The notes: generated from the sequence alone by a model not told the origin. DNA of 38,200 nucleotides from Arcticibacter eurypsychrophilus (GCF_001730525.1 NZ_MDFN01000041.1:1-38200), one strand, 5' to 3'; positions 8,563 to 16,712 are shown, counted from the stretch's first letter. Numbers and translations: made by a program.

Positions 8563-9516
8563 TTACTCTTCATGGATTTCGGACCATCTGTAACGGACAG
8601 CCCCTGTTTTAGGCTTAATAGGCGTTTCATGGTGATCTGCCCAGGCTTTTGTAAATGCTGCACCAAAATACAATATTAATGAGGAATAAAATACAAAAAG
8701 CAATAACAATACAATGGATGCAGAGGCACCATAAAAGTTATTCAGGTTGCTTTGGTTTAATAAGATCCGTAATACAATTTTTCCGATATTGAAAAAGATG
8801 CTGGTAAAAAAGGCACCGGCAATAGCAACGGTCCATAGAGGACGTCCATCTGGAAGATATCTAAAAAGAATGACAAACCATGCGGTTACGAACACAACAG
8901 AAAATCCATAGTTAAATATGCTTTTCAAATAATTTGCAAGTCCGGGCATCAAACTCACCAACTCATCACTCAGGTAAGTTTGCATTCCTTCGGCCAGGAT
9001 GGCTATACAGAAAAGCGTACCTGTTAACATAATGATAATTAAAGCCTGCCACCTTCCTCTCATCGTTTTCCAAAAGTTTTGTTTGGCAATCATCCTGATT
9101 TTCCATATTTGATTGATAGAATCCTTGATGATCTTGAACAGATTGGTGGCGACAAATATGAGAATAACGAATCCAATGATAGTTACATACCAGTTACTGG
9201 CCATTTCCCTGAAAGCTTGAAGGGTATCAATAATCTGGTGTGTGCTGTTTCGGCCAATAGTACTGGAGAGTCTGGAGAATACCCCTCTGCTTAAGTTTCT
9301 TTCAAACACAAGTCCCAATACCTGGATAATAATAATGAGTATGGGTGGCAAAGCAAACGTAGTAAAGAAAGCAGTAGCAGCAGCCATGCGTAACGGATCA
9401 TTGGCTGAAAAAGTTTTGAAGGCTTGTTTGAGAAGGCGCAAAAAAAGGAGCACTGCACCAGTTACTCCTTTTTTTGCACTTTCAGAGTGCAGACGTATAG
9501 AAAATTTAGAATTCAT
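8563..9516 (-). CDS. YihY/BrkB-family membrane protein
   Basis: 317-aa inner-membrane protein of the YihY (BrkB, virulence factor BrkB, older name RNase BN-like) family. Six hydrophobic spans are visible, with family-typical segments: 'AAATAFFTTFALPPILIIII' in the first helix, 'FKIIKDSINQIWKIR', 'YLPDGRPLWTVAIAGAFFTSI' and 'NFYGASASIVLLLLFVFYSSLILYFGAAFTKAW' near the end. Biochemical role in the family is not settled. The coding sequence contains a long perfect inverted repeat with an A/T run near its 5' end, listed separately. The preceding M3 peptidase gene is on the same strand 47 bp away. Confidence 0.92.
   Translation of the reverse strand: MNSKFSIRLHSESAKKGVTGAVLLFLRLLKQAFKTFSANDPLRMAAATAFFTTFALPPILIIIIQVLGLVFERNLSRGVFSRLSSTIGRNSTHQIIDTLQAFREMASNWYVTIIGFVILIFVATNLFKIIKDSINQIWKIRMIAKQNFWKTMRGRWQALIIIMLTGTLFCIAILAEGMQTYLSDELVSLMPGLANYLKSIFNYGFSVVFVTAWFVILFRYLPDGRPLWTVAIAGAFFTSIFFNIGKIVLRILLNQSNLNNFYGASASIVLLLLFVFYSSLILYFGAAFTKAWADHHETPIKPKTGAVRYRWSEIHEE
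9438..9477 (-). terminator. terminator-like hairpin inside the BrkB-like coding sequence
   Basis: Perfect 13-bp inverted repeat GCAAAAAAAGGAG / CTCCTTTTTTTGC with a 14-base loop, spanning roughly codons 14-26 of the BrkB-like gene. Read on the coding strand it gives a GGAG...CUCC stem followed by seven U, with a further ACTG/CAGT pairing in the loop. This has the shape of an intrinsic terminator but lies within an intact reading frame. Confidence 0.6.
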
Positions 9517-9563
9517 GCCCTGCCCTCTTCGATTAATATATTGCGGTAAACTGATTATTTACA

Positions 9564-11705
9564 TCATTTGCCAATTAAACCCCGGTTGATCAATAAAGGT
9601 TTTATATTAGGTGAGTGTCCGCGAAATTTAGTAAATAAAGTACCCAGATCTTCTGTATTTCCTTTGGATAAGATCATATCACGGAAGCGCTGGCCATTCG
9701 CTGCAGTCAATCCGCCATGTTCATTAAACCAGGAATACGCGTCATCATCCAGCATTTCAGACCATAAGTAAGCGTAATAACCGGCAGCGTAACCATTACC
9801 CCAGATGTGTAGAAAATAAGTGGAACGATAGCGGGGTGGAACCTGTGGCAAATCTAAACCTGCCTGGTGTAAGGCAGCGGTTTCAAATTGATCCGCATTT
9901 TTAATGGAATCTTTCGTAGTGATGGTATGCCATGACATATCCAATTTTGCAGCAGCTAAAAGTTCAGTGAGTGCATACGCCTGATTGAAAACAGATGCCT
10001 TCTTGATCTTTTCTACCAATGCCTGTGGCATTGATTTTTTCGTTTTGTAATGTATTGCATAATTTTTAAACACTTTAGGATCAAGTGACCAGTGTTCGTT
10101 GAACTGAGAAGGAAACTCAACAAAATCCCTGGAAACACTTGTACCGGAGATGCTTGGGTATTGCTGATTGGCAAAGAAACCATGTAATGCATGTCCAAAT
10201 TCATGAAACATGGTAGATACATCGTCAAAGCTTATTAATGCAGGCTGTCCGGCTGCCGGTTTAGTGAAGTTGCATACGTTATAGATAACTGGTTTTGTTC
10301 CAAGTAGCTTAGACTGTCCCACCATATTATCCATCCATGCACCACCAGATTTATTATCGCGTTTAAAATAATCACAGTAGAACAAGCCTATGCTTTGACC
10401 ATTCTTTTCAAACAATTCAAATACTCGTACATCCTTTTGATAGACAGGAAGATCTGTCCTTTCTTTGAAAGTGATTCCGTAAAGTAAATTGGCAGCATAG
10501 AACACACCATTTTGAAGTACGTTATTAAGTTCGAAATAAGGCTTAACATCATTCTCATCCAAGTTAAACTTAGCTTTACGTACTTGCTCGGCATAGTAAT
10601 CCCAGTCCCAAGGCTGCAGATTAAAACCACCGTTCTGCTGATCGATGACCGCCTGAAGTTCTTTGGCATCGCCTTTTACTTTTGCTGCTGATGCAGGCAC
10701 TAGTTTACCCAGAAATGTACTTACAGCTTCGGGAGTTTTAGCCATCTGATCCTGAAGTTTCCATCCGGCATAATTTTTAAACCCAAGAAGAGCTGATTTA
10801 TTTGCACGAATTTTAGCGATACGGATGATTGCCGAACGGGTATCATTGGAATCACTTTTCTCGGCACGGTTCCATGAGGCTTCAAATAGTTTCTGACGGG
10901 TTGCCCTGTTAGAGAGTGACTGAAGGTCGGGTTGTTGGGTTGTGTTTTGTAAAGAAATCAACCATTTTCCATCTAGTTTTTTTGCTTTAGCATCCTGTGC
11001 TGCCGCATCCTGTGTTTCAGCAGATAATCCTGCTAATTCTTCTTTGGTATTTACGGTTACTGATCCTGCTTTTGTTGCAGCTAATAACTGGTTTGTGAAT
11101 TTGGCACTAAGTCCGGCTTCTTCCTCATTCAGCTTTTTAAGTTTTATTTTATCAGCATCGGATAATTTTGCCCCTGCAATTTCGAATTGCTGATAATACC
11201 ATTCCGCTAAACGCTTTGATTCTGCATCCAGGCTAAGATTTTGCCTTTCGTTATAAATGGATTCCACCCGTTTAAATAATTCGGAGTTTAGATAAATAGC
11301 ATCCTGATGCGCTGCCAATTTTGGAGCTATTCCTTCCTGAACCTTTTGAAGCTTGGGATTGGTATTTGCTCCGGTAAGGAGATTAAAAATGCGATATACA
11401 CGTGTGAGAAGCTGTCCGCTCTTTTCCATCGCTTCAATGGTATTCTGAAAATCAGGCTTTTCTTTATTCTCAGAAATCTGCTGGACTTCCTTTAAATGCA
11501 CTTTCATGCCTTCTTCTATAGCCGGCTCAAAATCGCTATCTTTAATTTTATCAAAATCAGGAGCTTGATAGGCCAGTTTACTTACCTCAGCAAAAGGATT
11601 AGACGAAGTAAAGGAGTTTAAATCGTTCGATTGCTTTTCCTTGTTGCCACAGGAAGAAATCGCGAATAAGAGTGCTGCTAAAGAGCAGAAGTACAGTTGT
11701 TTCAT
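9564..11705 (-). CDS. M3-family metallopeptidase lipoprotein (Dcp / oligopeptidase A type)
   Basis: 713-aa zinc peptidase. The N-terminus is a lipoprotein signal (MKQLYFCSLAALLFAISSC), with Cys19 as the lipidated residue, so the enzyme is membrane-anchored in the envelope. The M3 catalytic motif HEFGHALHG has zinc ligands His501 and His505 and catalytic Glu502; a downstream acidic ligand region ('AYALTELLAAAKLDMSWH') follows. Length and motifs match peptidyl-dipeptidase Dcp and the M3 oligopeptidases. An open frame nine codons longer exists, but the ATG at 11705 gives the clean signal peptide. It probably degrades short peptides in the periplasm. It stands apart from its neighbours in function. 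Confidence 0.94.
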   Translation of the reverse strand: MKQLYFCSLAALLFAISSCGNKEKQSNDLNSFTSSNPFAEVSKLAYQAPDFDKIKDSDFEPAIEEGMKVHLKEVQQISENKEKPDFQNTIEAMEKSGQLLTRVYRIFNLLTGANTNPKLQKVQEGIAPKLAAHQDAIYLNSELFKRVESIYNERQNLSLDAESKRLAEWYYQQFEIAGAKLSDADKIKLKKLNEEEAGLSAKFTNQLLAATKAGSVTVNTKEELAGLSAETQDAAAQDAKAKKLDGKWLISLQNTTQQPDLQSLSNRATRQKLFEASWNRAEKSDSNDTRSAIIRIAKIRANKSALLGFKNYAGWKLQDQMAKTPEAVSTFLGKLVPASAAKVKGDAKELQAVIDQQNGGFNLQPWDWDYYAEQVRKAKFNLDENDVKPYFELNNVLQNGVFYAANLLYGITFKERTDLPVYQKDVRVFELFEKNGQSIGLFYCDYFKRDNKSGGAWMDNMVGQSKLLGTKPVIYNVCNFTKPAAGQPALISFDDVSTMFHEFGHALHGFFANQQYPSISGTSVSRDFVEFPSQFNEHWSLDPKVFKNYAIHYKTKKSMPQALVEKIKKASVFNQAYALTELLAAAKLDMSWHTITTKDSIKNADQFETAALHQAGLDLPQVPPRYRSTYFLHIWGNGYAAGYYAYLWSEMLDDDAYSWFNEHGGLTAANGQRFRDMILSKGNTEDLGTLFTKFRGHSPNIKPLLINRGLIGK

Positions 11706-11787
11706 CTTCTGAATAAAAGCACTAATGTACAAAAATCCTTAAACAAGCTTTAATAAATAGAAGTTTTGAATTCAGGTAATCATTGTT

Positions 11788-11937
11788 TTACAAATCGAAC
11801 TCCATACTTGCACTTAGACCTAGTTTGAACACATCGGGATGATCCAGATAGGTCAATCGTTTCACAACATCCAGACTGATAATTCTGAAAATATTACCTG
11901 GCTCTATGTTTAATTTCCGCATATGGGGAATTTCCTA
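11788..11937 (-). pseudogene. C-terminal remnant of an outer-membrane beta-barrel protein (DUF5686-like)
   Basis: An open stretch following an in-frame stop (TAG at 11935-11937) encodes a sequence including MRKLNIEPGNIFRIISLDVV, then KRLTYLDHPDV and ending GLSASMEFDL, stop at 11788. The 'ENIFK-I-R-D-V-RLTY-DHP' pattern and the final amphipathic strand resemble the C-termini of large Bacteroidota DUF5686 TonB-like barrel proteins (recalled, not searched). There is no room for the rest of such a protein, so it is read as the surviving 3' end of a deleted gene. A functional micro-gene starting at ATG 11922 (44 aa) is a less likely alternative. Confidence 0.5.
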
Positions 11938-12050
11938 AAGAATTAGGTATAAGTGGAGGCAATTATTCATTGGATCAAGCGGGAAAGACTGTAAACTGGA
12001 CTATTTTCTCAAATTAACACTTATCCGAAGGAAGTCAGTTCTATGTTTAA
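11922..12050 (+). pseudogene. plus-strand protein fragment with internal stop
   Basis: In one frame the plus strand reads YGEFPKELGISGGNYSLDQA, then GKTVNWTIFSN, a stop codon at 12015-12017, and after it HLSEGSQFYV and another stop. The composition (GNYSLD..GKTVNWTIFSN) looks like the beta-rich C-terminus of a secreted surface protein rather than random translation. No start codon or upstream domain was found. It would be a decayed remnant; chance cannot be excluded. Confidence 0.3.
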
Positions 12051-12164
12051 AACAGTTAAAATAAAAAATTTAAACCGAATGTAAAACGTCAATTACGCTA
12101 CTTCTATCTATTTTTTCTATTTAGATTCAGGGATTCATAAAAAAGGAAATTGATCAATAAAAGA

Positions 12165-12449
12165 TTAGTTTTGAGATACGGGAACTTTGTTTCTCTGCGG
12201 TTTATTCAATTTGTATAATTGCATTTCAAGCCTTGAATATTCAAAATTAAGCGCAATAAATTCTTTGTATTTTAATGCCTGCTCGTAATATAGTTCCAGA
12301 TCACCATACATCTTACATGTTTCTGAGAGGTCTTGTATGTTGGCATTAATAGCTTCCATCTTCTTAAGGATAGGTCGTTGACGCCTTTTTTCTAAAATAG
12401 AGATGTTAATATATGCAATGAATTGCTGAATTAAATTACCTTTTTTCAT
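12165..12449 (-). CDS. small hypothetical protein with coiled-coil character
   Basis: 94-aa protein, MKKGNLIQQFIAYINISILE onwards, rich in Lys/Glu/Leu/Tyr with helical heptad-like patterns ('KKMEAINANIQDLSETCKMYGDLELYYEQALKYKEF' region). No signal peptide, no membrane helix, no recognised domain. The open frame extends nine codons further upstream to an ATG at 12476; the ATG at 12449 is chosen because it begins the compact MKKGN sequence, but the choice is uncertain. Genes on either side are unrelated. Function unknown. Confidence 0.55.
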   Translation of the reverse strand: MKKGNLIQQFIAYINISILEKRRQRPILKKMEAINANIQDLSETCKMYGDLELYYEQALKYKEFIALNFEYSRLEMQLYKLNKPQRNKVPVSQN

Positions 12450-12603
12450 TTTTAATACCTTAACAGAATTAAGCATATCAGTACGATAAGCAACTTACTA
12501 TTATATACGGTTTAAAGCTAAAAATAGTTTCTCATAATATCCTTATTTTATACAAAAATTAAACATTACAATAATATGACTTTTAAATGTGATCTTTTCA
12601 AGC

Positions 12604-12639
12604 AAAAAAGCCCAGATTAAAACTTTCTAATCTGGGCTT
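12604..12639 (-). terminator. intrinsic terminator after the FMN-reductase gene
   Basis: Twelve-bp perfect stem AAGCCCAGATTA / TAATCTGGGCTT with an eight-base loop, followed on the minus strand by a run of six T. It begins about 20 bp after the stop codon. Confidence 0.88.
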
Positions 12640-12660
12640 AATACCTTTTTAAATCATAAC

Positions 12661-13230
12661 CTATTGATCTTCTTTAATTAACTTCAAACCCTTTGTCCAT
12701 CTTACTATAGACTTTAACATAATTTGGCCGGACTTAATAGACATTTCATTTGGAAAAAATTGATTTTGATCATTTATAAAATGTGTAAACATGGGTATAT
12801 TAACCTGATCGGTTAATGGAACCATATTCATGGTAGCCAAATCCCTTTTGAGATCATTGGATGCCCGGGTACCTGCTGAAATCCCAGCATAACTTACAAT
12901 ACCTGCTGCTTTATAAGCCCATTCATGTACCAGATATTCAATTGCATTTCTCAACGGGGAAGGGTATCCATGGTCATACTCTGCAGTTACAAAAACGAAA
13001 GCATCAGCTTCTTCTATCAATGCAGACCATTTTTTAGTATGTTCATGTTCATACTTTTGCAGCATGGGATGCATCGGCTCATTCATTAACGGAAGGTTGA
13101 TTTCGCCAAGATCTAAAACTTCAACATCAAAGTCACCAGTTTCTTTTGCTAGTCCGGCTATCCATTCCGCAACAAGGGGTCCTTTTCTACCCGGCCTTAC
13201 CGTAGAAGAAATAATCTTAAGATTATACAT
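12661..13230 (-). CDS. NADPH-dependent FMN reductase family protein
   Basis: 189-aa flavodoxin-fold oxidoreductase. The N-terminal strand plus phosphate-binding segment 'ISSTVRPGRKGPLVAEWI', the central 'FVFVTAEYDHGYPSPLRNAIEYL' and the following 'GIVSYAGISAGTRASNDLK' are the FMN-binding loops of the FMN_red family (ArsH/ChrR/azobenzene-reductase group). These enzymes use NAD(P)H to reduce quinones, azo dyes or metals through bound FMN, often as antioxidants; the substrate here cannot be told. Own transcript likely: terminator downstream and a 140-bp gap upstream. Confidence 0.9.
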   Translation of the reverse strand: MYNLKIISSTVRPGRKGPLVAEWIAGLAKETGDFDVEVLDLGEINLPLMNEPMHPMLQKYEHEHTKKWSALIEEADAFVFVTAEYDHGYPSPLRNAIEYLVHEWAYKAAGIVSYAGISAGTRASNDLKRDLATMNMVPLTDQVNIPMFTHFINDQNQFFPNEMSIKSGQIMLKSIVRWTKGLKLIKEDQ

Positions 13231-13371
13231 TTTGCTTATTTTTTAATTAACAGGCCTTTTACCTTTGACTTACCTGATTGATTTAAATACAACCATTCCA
13301 ATCAACTGTTCAATTTATAATTAAACGTGACTATTTTAAGACAAAGAACAAAGTAATTCGAGTTACGGATA

Positions 13372-14766
13372 CTAGGTGACGGGCATTTCATAGATCTCTT
13401 TTTCCAGAGGGAGAGTAAACCAAAAAGTAGATCCTTTACCTTCTTCACTAAAAACTCCCATTTTTCCTTTATGATGCTCAATAATCTGATAGGATATATA
13501 TAACCCTAACCCCAAGCCCTGATAAGATTCACGTACGCTGGATACTCTGTAAAACCGATTAAATAAATTTTGAATCTCCTTAGGAGAAATACCTATTCCA
13601 AAATCAGTAACTGAAATCAATAATTTATTAGCCTCAAACCGGGTACTGATATGGATCTTATCTGCGTCAGGGGAATATTTAATACCATTTGAAATCAGAT
13701 TTACAAGCACTTGATTAATGCGTATCCTGTCTGCGTAAATCCTGGTAGTTTTGTCAAGGCTCAGCATGATCTGGTGATTCCTATTCACATTACCTAATGT
13801 CTCTGCAACTTCTAAAATCAATTCATTGATATCAAAGATGTCCTTTTTTAAATAAAGAATGCCCGATTGAAGTTTAGTTACATCAAGAAGATCAAAAATC
13901 ATACTGATAATCCTATTGATCTGTCGATCCATTTTACTCACCAGCAATACCGAATCGGTGTTATTTTCCGCATTCATACGCATCTCCAATATTTGCGTAT
14001 AGGCTTTCAGACTGGTAAGAGGTGTTTTTAATTCATGAGAAGCTATGGCTAAAAAATCTTCCATCTCTTGTTCATGGCTAACTCGTGCACTAACATCGCT
14101 CAGATTAAGCACAATTGACTGAACTGAAGGATCGTTGAGCAAGTTGGTCATCGTATTTTCAACCCAAATTAATTCTCCATTATTTTTTACGATACGGTGT
14201 AATAAGGTAGCAGACTTCTCTTCATGGCTAGCTATTTTATAAAATTGTTCCTTAACAATCCCGTGATCTTCCTCCTTTATTAAATTCCATATCACTAACC
14301 CAGGTGTCTGGTCAATAGTATATCCGGTTATTCTATGAACCGCCAGATTACTATACTTGATCTCTCCTTTCAAATTGACCAGAATAAATGCGTTAGCACT
14401 CTTTTCAACCAATTTATTGAATCGCAATCCTTTTAATAATTCTTCTTTATCAGTTTTTAAATAAACCGGAATCATATAAATAATTAATCCACATTCTGCA
14501 ATAAATAAAAGCAATATGATCCATTCATTAAGAGATATATTAGGAGTACTGGTTAATAAAGACCATAAAATAACGATAATTGCAAGGCCTGTTGTAAATG
14601 TAGCAGGCCCCTTGCCTAGATAGCGGGTTGTGAAAACCACTAAACCTGTTAGAAAAAGATAAGATGAACTTCCGTATGCATCAGACAGCAAAGTTTTAAT
14701 TAAATAGTGGGCAGCTAAAACAAGAAGAAAACTTATAGAATATTTGACAAAATGTTGTTTAACCAT
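13372..14766 (-). CDS. PAS-containing sensor histidine kinase
   Basis: 464-aa membrane sensor kinase. About four hydrophobic spans lie in the first 102 residues, with a KdpD-DUF4118-like look but too short to be sure. A PAS domain follows (about 112-225, 'NAFILVNLKGEIKYSNLAVHRITGYT'), then the HisKA domain with phospho-acceptor His244 (IASHELKTPLTSLKAY) and an HATPase_c domain with N box (NLISNGIKYSPDA), G1 (VTDFGIGIS) and G2 (GLGLGLYIS). No response-regulator gene is adjacent; the nearest is the sigma-54 regulator about 5.5 kb away. It might sense envelope or redox state through the PAS domain. An orphan kinase by position. Confidence 0.92.
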   Translation of the reverse strand: MVKQHFVKYSISFLLVLAAHYLIKTLLSDAYGSSSYLFLTGLVVFTTRYLGKGPATFTTGLAIIVILWSLLTSTPNISLNEWIILLLFIAECGLIIYMIPVYLKTDKEELLKGLRFNKLVEKSANAFILVNLKGEIKYSNLAVHRITGYTIDQTPGLVIWNLIKEEDHGIVKEQFYKIASHEEKSATLLHRIVKNNGELIWVENTMTNLLNDPSVQSIVLNLSDVSARVSHEQEMEDFLAIASHELKTPLTSLKAYTQILEMRMNAENNTDSVLLVSKMDRQINRIISMIFDLLDVTKLQSGILYLKKDIFDINELILEVAETLGNVNRNHQIMLSLDKTTRIYADRIRINQVLVNLISNGIKYSPDADKIHISTRFEANKLLISVTDFGIGISPKEIQNLFNRFYRVSSVRESYQGLGLGLYISYQIIEHHKGKMGVFSEEGKGSTFWFTLPLEKEIYEMPVT

Positions 14767-14831
14767 TGTGATTAGCTTTCGCCTAAATGATTGGCTTACA
14801 ATGCAATTAAATCATAGAGATAAAATTAAGC

Positions 14832-14868
14832 AAAAAAAATGAGATCTATCAGGATTGACAGATCTCAT
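14832..14868 (-). terminator. intrinsic terminator after the ytxH-like gene
   Basis: Stem ATGAGATCT / AGATCTCAT, extended inward by TCA/TGA after one mismatch, followed on the minus strand by eight T. It lies about 30 bp past the stop of the YtxH-like gene. Confidence 0.85.
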
Positions 14869-14894
14869 CTACTACAAAAAATGCATTAGCTTAT

Positions 14895-15146
14895 TTAAAC
14901 TCCTAATGCACTCTCAGCATGATCAATATGATTATCAACTGATGGTTGACCAATCTTTATCGCATTGAGTCCTTTGGCTGCTAAGTCACTGGTTTTTTCT
15001 TTCGAACGTTCATAAACATCTTTAATCCAAGCGGTTATATCACTACGTGTTTCCCCGCCATCTTCTGGTGATAACAAAAGCCCGATTATAGCTCCAGCTG
15101 CAACTCCTGCAAGCATTGCAGCTATTATTTTTGATTGATTCTTCAT
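14895..15146 (-). CDS. YtxH domain protein
   Basis: 83-aa protein with one N-terminal membrane span with small-residue packing ('IIAAMLAGVAAGAIIGLLLSP') followed by a charged, helical tail (EDGGETRSDITAWIKDVYER...). This is the layout of YtxH-like general-stress proteins of unknown biochemistry. The open frame can begin at a GTG two codons upstream, but the ATG at 15146 is the natural start. Own transcript, ended by a strong terminator. Confidence 0.85.
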   Translation of the reverse strand: MKNQSKIIAAMLAGVAAGAIIGLLLSPEDGGETRSDITAWIKDVYERSKEKTSDLAAKGLNAIKIGQPSVDNHIDHAESALGV

Positions 15147-15267
15147 AGACACTACATTAAAATTAATTCAACAGTGTAAGTATAACAAAAAGATTGACGA
15201 AGTGTTGAAGATATTCTTAACAAGCTTAATTAACTGCAAGCTGAATGATCAGATTAGTATGAAGAGT

Positions 15268-15696
15268 TTACTTCAAAAAATAGTTATTGTTTTCAAATGC
15301 CTGCACCATTTCATATACCGATCTTTTACCAAAATCAATGCGTAGCTGATCACGGATTGGCTTCATCTGATAATGCATCGGGCATGGTTTTTCGGCTGAA
15401 CAAGTGGTTAATCCGATTACACAAGCAGTAAAAATCTCATTGCCATCAATTGCACGAACAATATCTACCAGGTACACGGAGGCGGGATTTATAATATAAA
15501 ACCCGCCGTTCGGACCTTTCGATGAAGCCAAAACTTTTTTACGTGTAAGTGTTTGCAGTATTTTACCCGTAAATGCAACTGGAGATCCTATAGCCTCCGC
15601 AATTTCAATGATACTTGCCCTTTCCTCTTTAACAGTCTTAGACGCTATGTATACCACAGCCCTAATGGCATATTCACATGATTTTGATAGTATCAT
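15268..15696 (-). CDS. Rrf2-family transcriptional regulator with cysteine triad
   Basis: 142-aa winged-helix regulator. The N-terminal 'LSKSCEYAIRAVVYIA' and the wing segment 'KGPNGGFYI' are Rrf2 hallmarks. Three cysteines, Cys92, Cys99 and Cys105 (in TACVIGLTTCSAEKPCPMH), sit where IscR/NsrR carry their iron-sulfur cluster ligands, so it probably senses NO, oxygen or Fe-S status. It is the last gene of the cluster with RIC; its own promoter (TAGGTTTG) lies in the RIC-rrf2 gap and is overlapped by a palindrome, suggesting autoregulation. NsrR-like function is inference. Confidence 0.92.
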   Translation of the reverse strand: MILSKSCEYAIRAVVYIASKTVKEERASIIEIAEAIGSPVAFTGKILQTLTRKKVLASSKGPNGGFYIINPASVYLVDIVRAIDGNEIFTACVIGLTTCSAEKPCPMHYQMKPIRDQLRIDFGKRSVYEMVQAFENNNYFLK

Positions 15697-15706
15697 ACTA
15701 TTATAC

Positions 15707-15721
15707 TAGGTTGCAAACCTA
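15707..15721 (-). promoter_or_regulatory. palindromic operator covering the rrf2 -7 element
   Basis: Minus strand TAGGTTTGCAACCTA is a perfect inverted repeat of TAGGTT / AACCTA around three bases, ten bp upstream of the Rrf2 start codon. It contains the complete -7 element TAGGTTTG, so a protein bound here would block the promoter. Autorepression by the Rrf2 protein is the natural guess. Confidence 0.5.
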
Positions 15722-15742
15722 TAAATTTTATTAAATCTTAAA
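15714..15742 (-). promoter_or_regulatory. promoter of the rrf2 gene
   Basis: Perfect Bacteroidota -7 element TAGGTTTG (15714-15721) with TTT 18 bases upstream (15740-15742) as a -33 element, overlapping the end of the RIC gene. Expected transcript start is about 10-15 bases before the ATG. Confidence 0.55.
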
Positions 15743-16691
15743 GCTTCATCGCTTTTTCAAGTTCAATTGCCTTTGGAAAAAGAATATTATTTTCCAAATG
15801 TACATGCTGGTGTAAATCATTTTCAAATTCCTCCAGCGTCCGGTATAAAATACGGTAAGACGTACAAGCATCCTGTGGAACTGTATAATTATTGGTCAGC
15901 TCATTTATCTCACTCAAATCTTCTCCTACATGCTCATGTTCCGCTTCCATCACTTCAATTGGATTTCCAACTTCTCCGAAAGAAGATCCCGGCAATGCTG
16001 CACCCTCTTTTTCAGCAAGTACAAGACTTTTAATATAAGGAAAGAGAATTTTTTCTTCTTTTTGTAAATGAAGACTTAAATCAGATGCAACTGCTGCAAA
16101 TACCTCAGCTATTTGAATTACTTCAGGATGGTTGGCACCGTGTACCCTGGCTACTTTTTGTGATATTTCAGATAGAAAGGGAATGGTATCCTTTACGTAC
16201 TTGTGATGCGTATTGATGATATAATCGCTTAAGAAGTCCAGATCCCACTTCTGATAATCCTGAGAGGGATTGCCTTGCTGTCCATCCAATTTCGCCAATT
16301 CTTCTTTTACATCAGCCTTATCAAGTCCTTTTTTATCACAAACCTGACTCAGTGTTTTCTTTCCACCGCAGCAAAAATCTATTCCTAGTTTCTTAAACAC
16401 TTGAGCTTTGCGATAATCTTTTGCTACAATCTCTCCTATTGTTTCTTCTTTTTGTTCAGAATCATTCAGACTGATTTTTACCTGGTATAATTCAGGACCA
16501 CTCATCAGATACTCCCATGTAAAAATATTGCCCCTTTCAGCCATCAATTGGTAATATAGTGGCTTTGGATCATGGTCAATTTGTATAATGAATGACTCTC
16601 CCAATGCTAAGGCATCAAACTTATCAAAGATTAAGGGATGTCTGAAACGTGGCTCGATTTCAGTAACATTAAGAATTTCAACTATTTCCAT
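15738..16691 (-). CDS. ric: DUF2249-fused RIC/ScdA iron-sulfur repair di-iron protein
   Basis: 317-aa protein of three parts: an N-terminal DUF2249 domain (about 5-75, 'EILNVTEIEPRFRHPLIF'), a ScdA_N/DUF542 domain (about 84-125) with the redox pair in GIDFCCGGKK (Cys107, Cys108), and a hemerythrin-like domain (about 150-315) with His-rich helices (NTHHKYV, LHLQKEEKILFPYI, EAEHEHVG, HQHVHLENNILFP). RIC proteins hold a di-iron centre and help repair Fe-S clusters after nitrosative or oxidative damage. The N-terminal DUF2249 is an addition to the usual about 220-240-aa form. The TTG eight codons upstream is rejected as start because it overlaps the -7 element; the ATG at 16691 is used. An FNR-type box and TAnnTTTG promoter precede it. 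Confidence 0.92.
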   Translation of the reverse strand: MEIVEILNVTEIEPRFRHPLIFDKFDALALGESFIIQIDHDPKPLYYQLMAERGNIFTWEYLMSGPELYQVKISLNDSEQKEETIGEIVAKDYRKAQVFKKLGIDFCCGGKKTLSQVCDKKGLDKADVKEELAKLDGQQGNPSQDYQKWDLDFLSDYIINTHHKYVKDTIPFLSEISQKVARVHGANHPEVIQIAEVFAAVASDLSLHLQKEEKILFPYIKSLVLAEKEGAALPGSSFGEVGNPIEVMEAEHEHVGEDLSEINELTNNYTVPQDACTSYRILYRTLEEFENDLHQHVHLENNILFPKAIELEKAMKL

Positions 16692-16712
16692 ATTGTTAGT
16701 ATTAATAGAAGA

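Larger units (their letters stand above)
11706..12164. other. gene-poor stretch with protein remnants
   Basis: About 460 bp with no intact gene. It contains a 3' remnant of a minus-strand outer-membrane protein and, overlapping its upstream end, a plus-strand protein-like remnant with an internal stop. No terminator, tRNA or insertion-sequence end was found. The right part (12050-12164) shows nothing recognisable. Confidence 0.6.

Noticed and set aside
8431-8679. Plus-strand frame across the BrkB 3' end and the following gap
   Set aside because: It spans the inverted repeat and the antisense strand of BrkB; no domain, no promoter.
13240-13310. TTGATT / AATCAA repeats upstream of the FMN reductase gene
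   Set aside because: Short arms with a 16-base or longer spacer in AT-rich DNA; not distinguishable from chance.
13372-14766. Sensor kinase considered as the partner of the sigma-54 regulator or a KdpD
   Set aside because: It lies about 5.5 kb away with unrelated genes between, and lacks KdpD and universal-stress domains; pairing cannot be supported.
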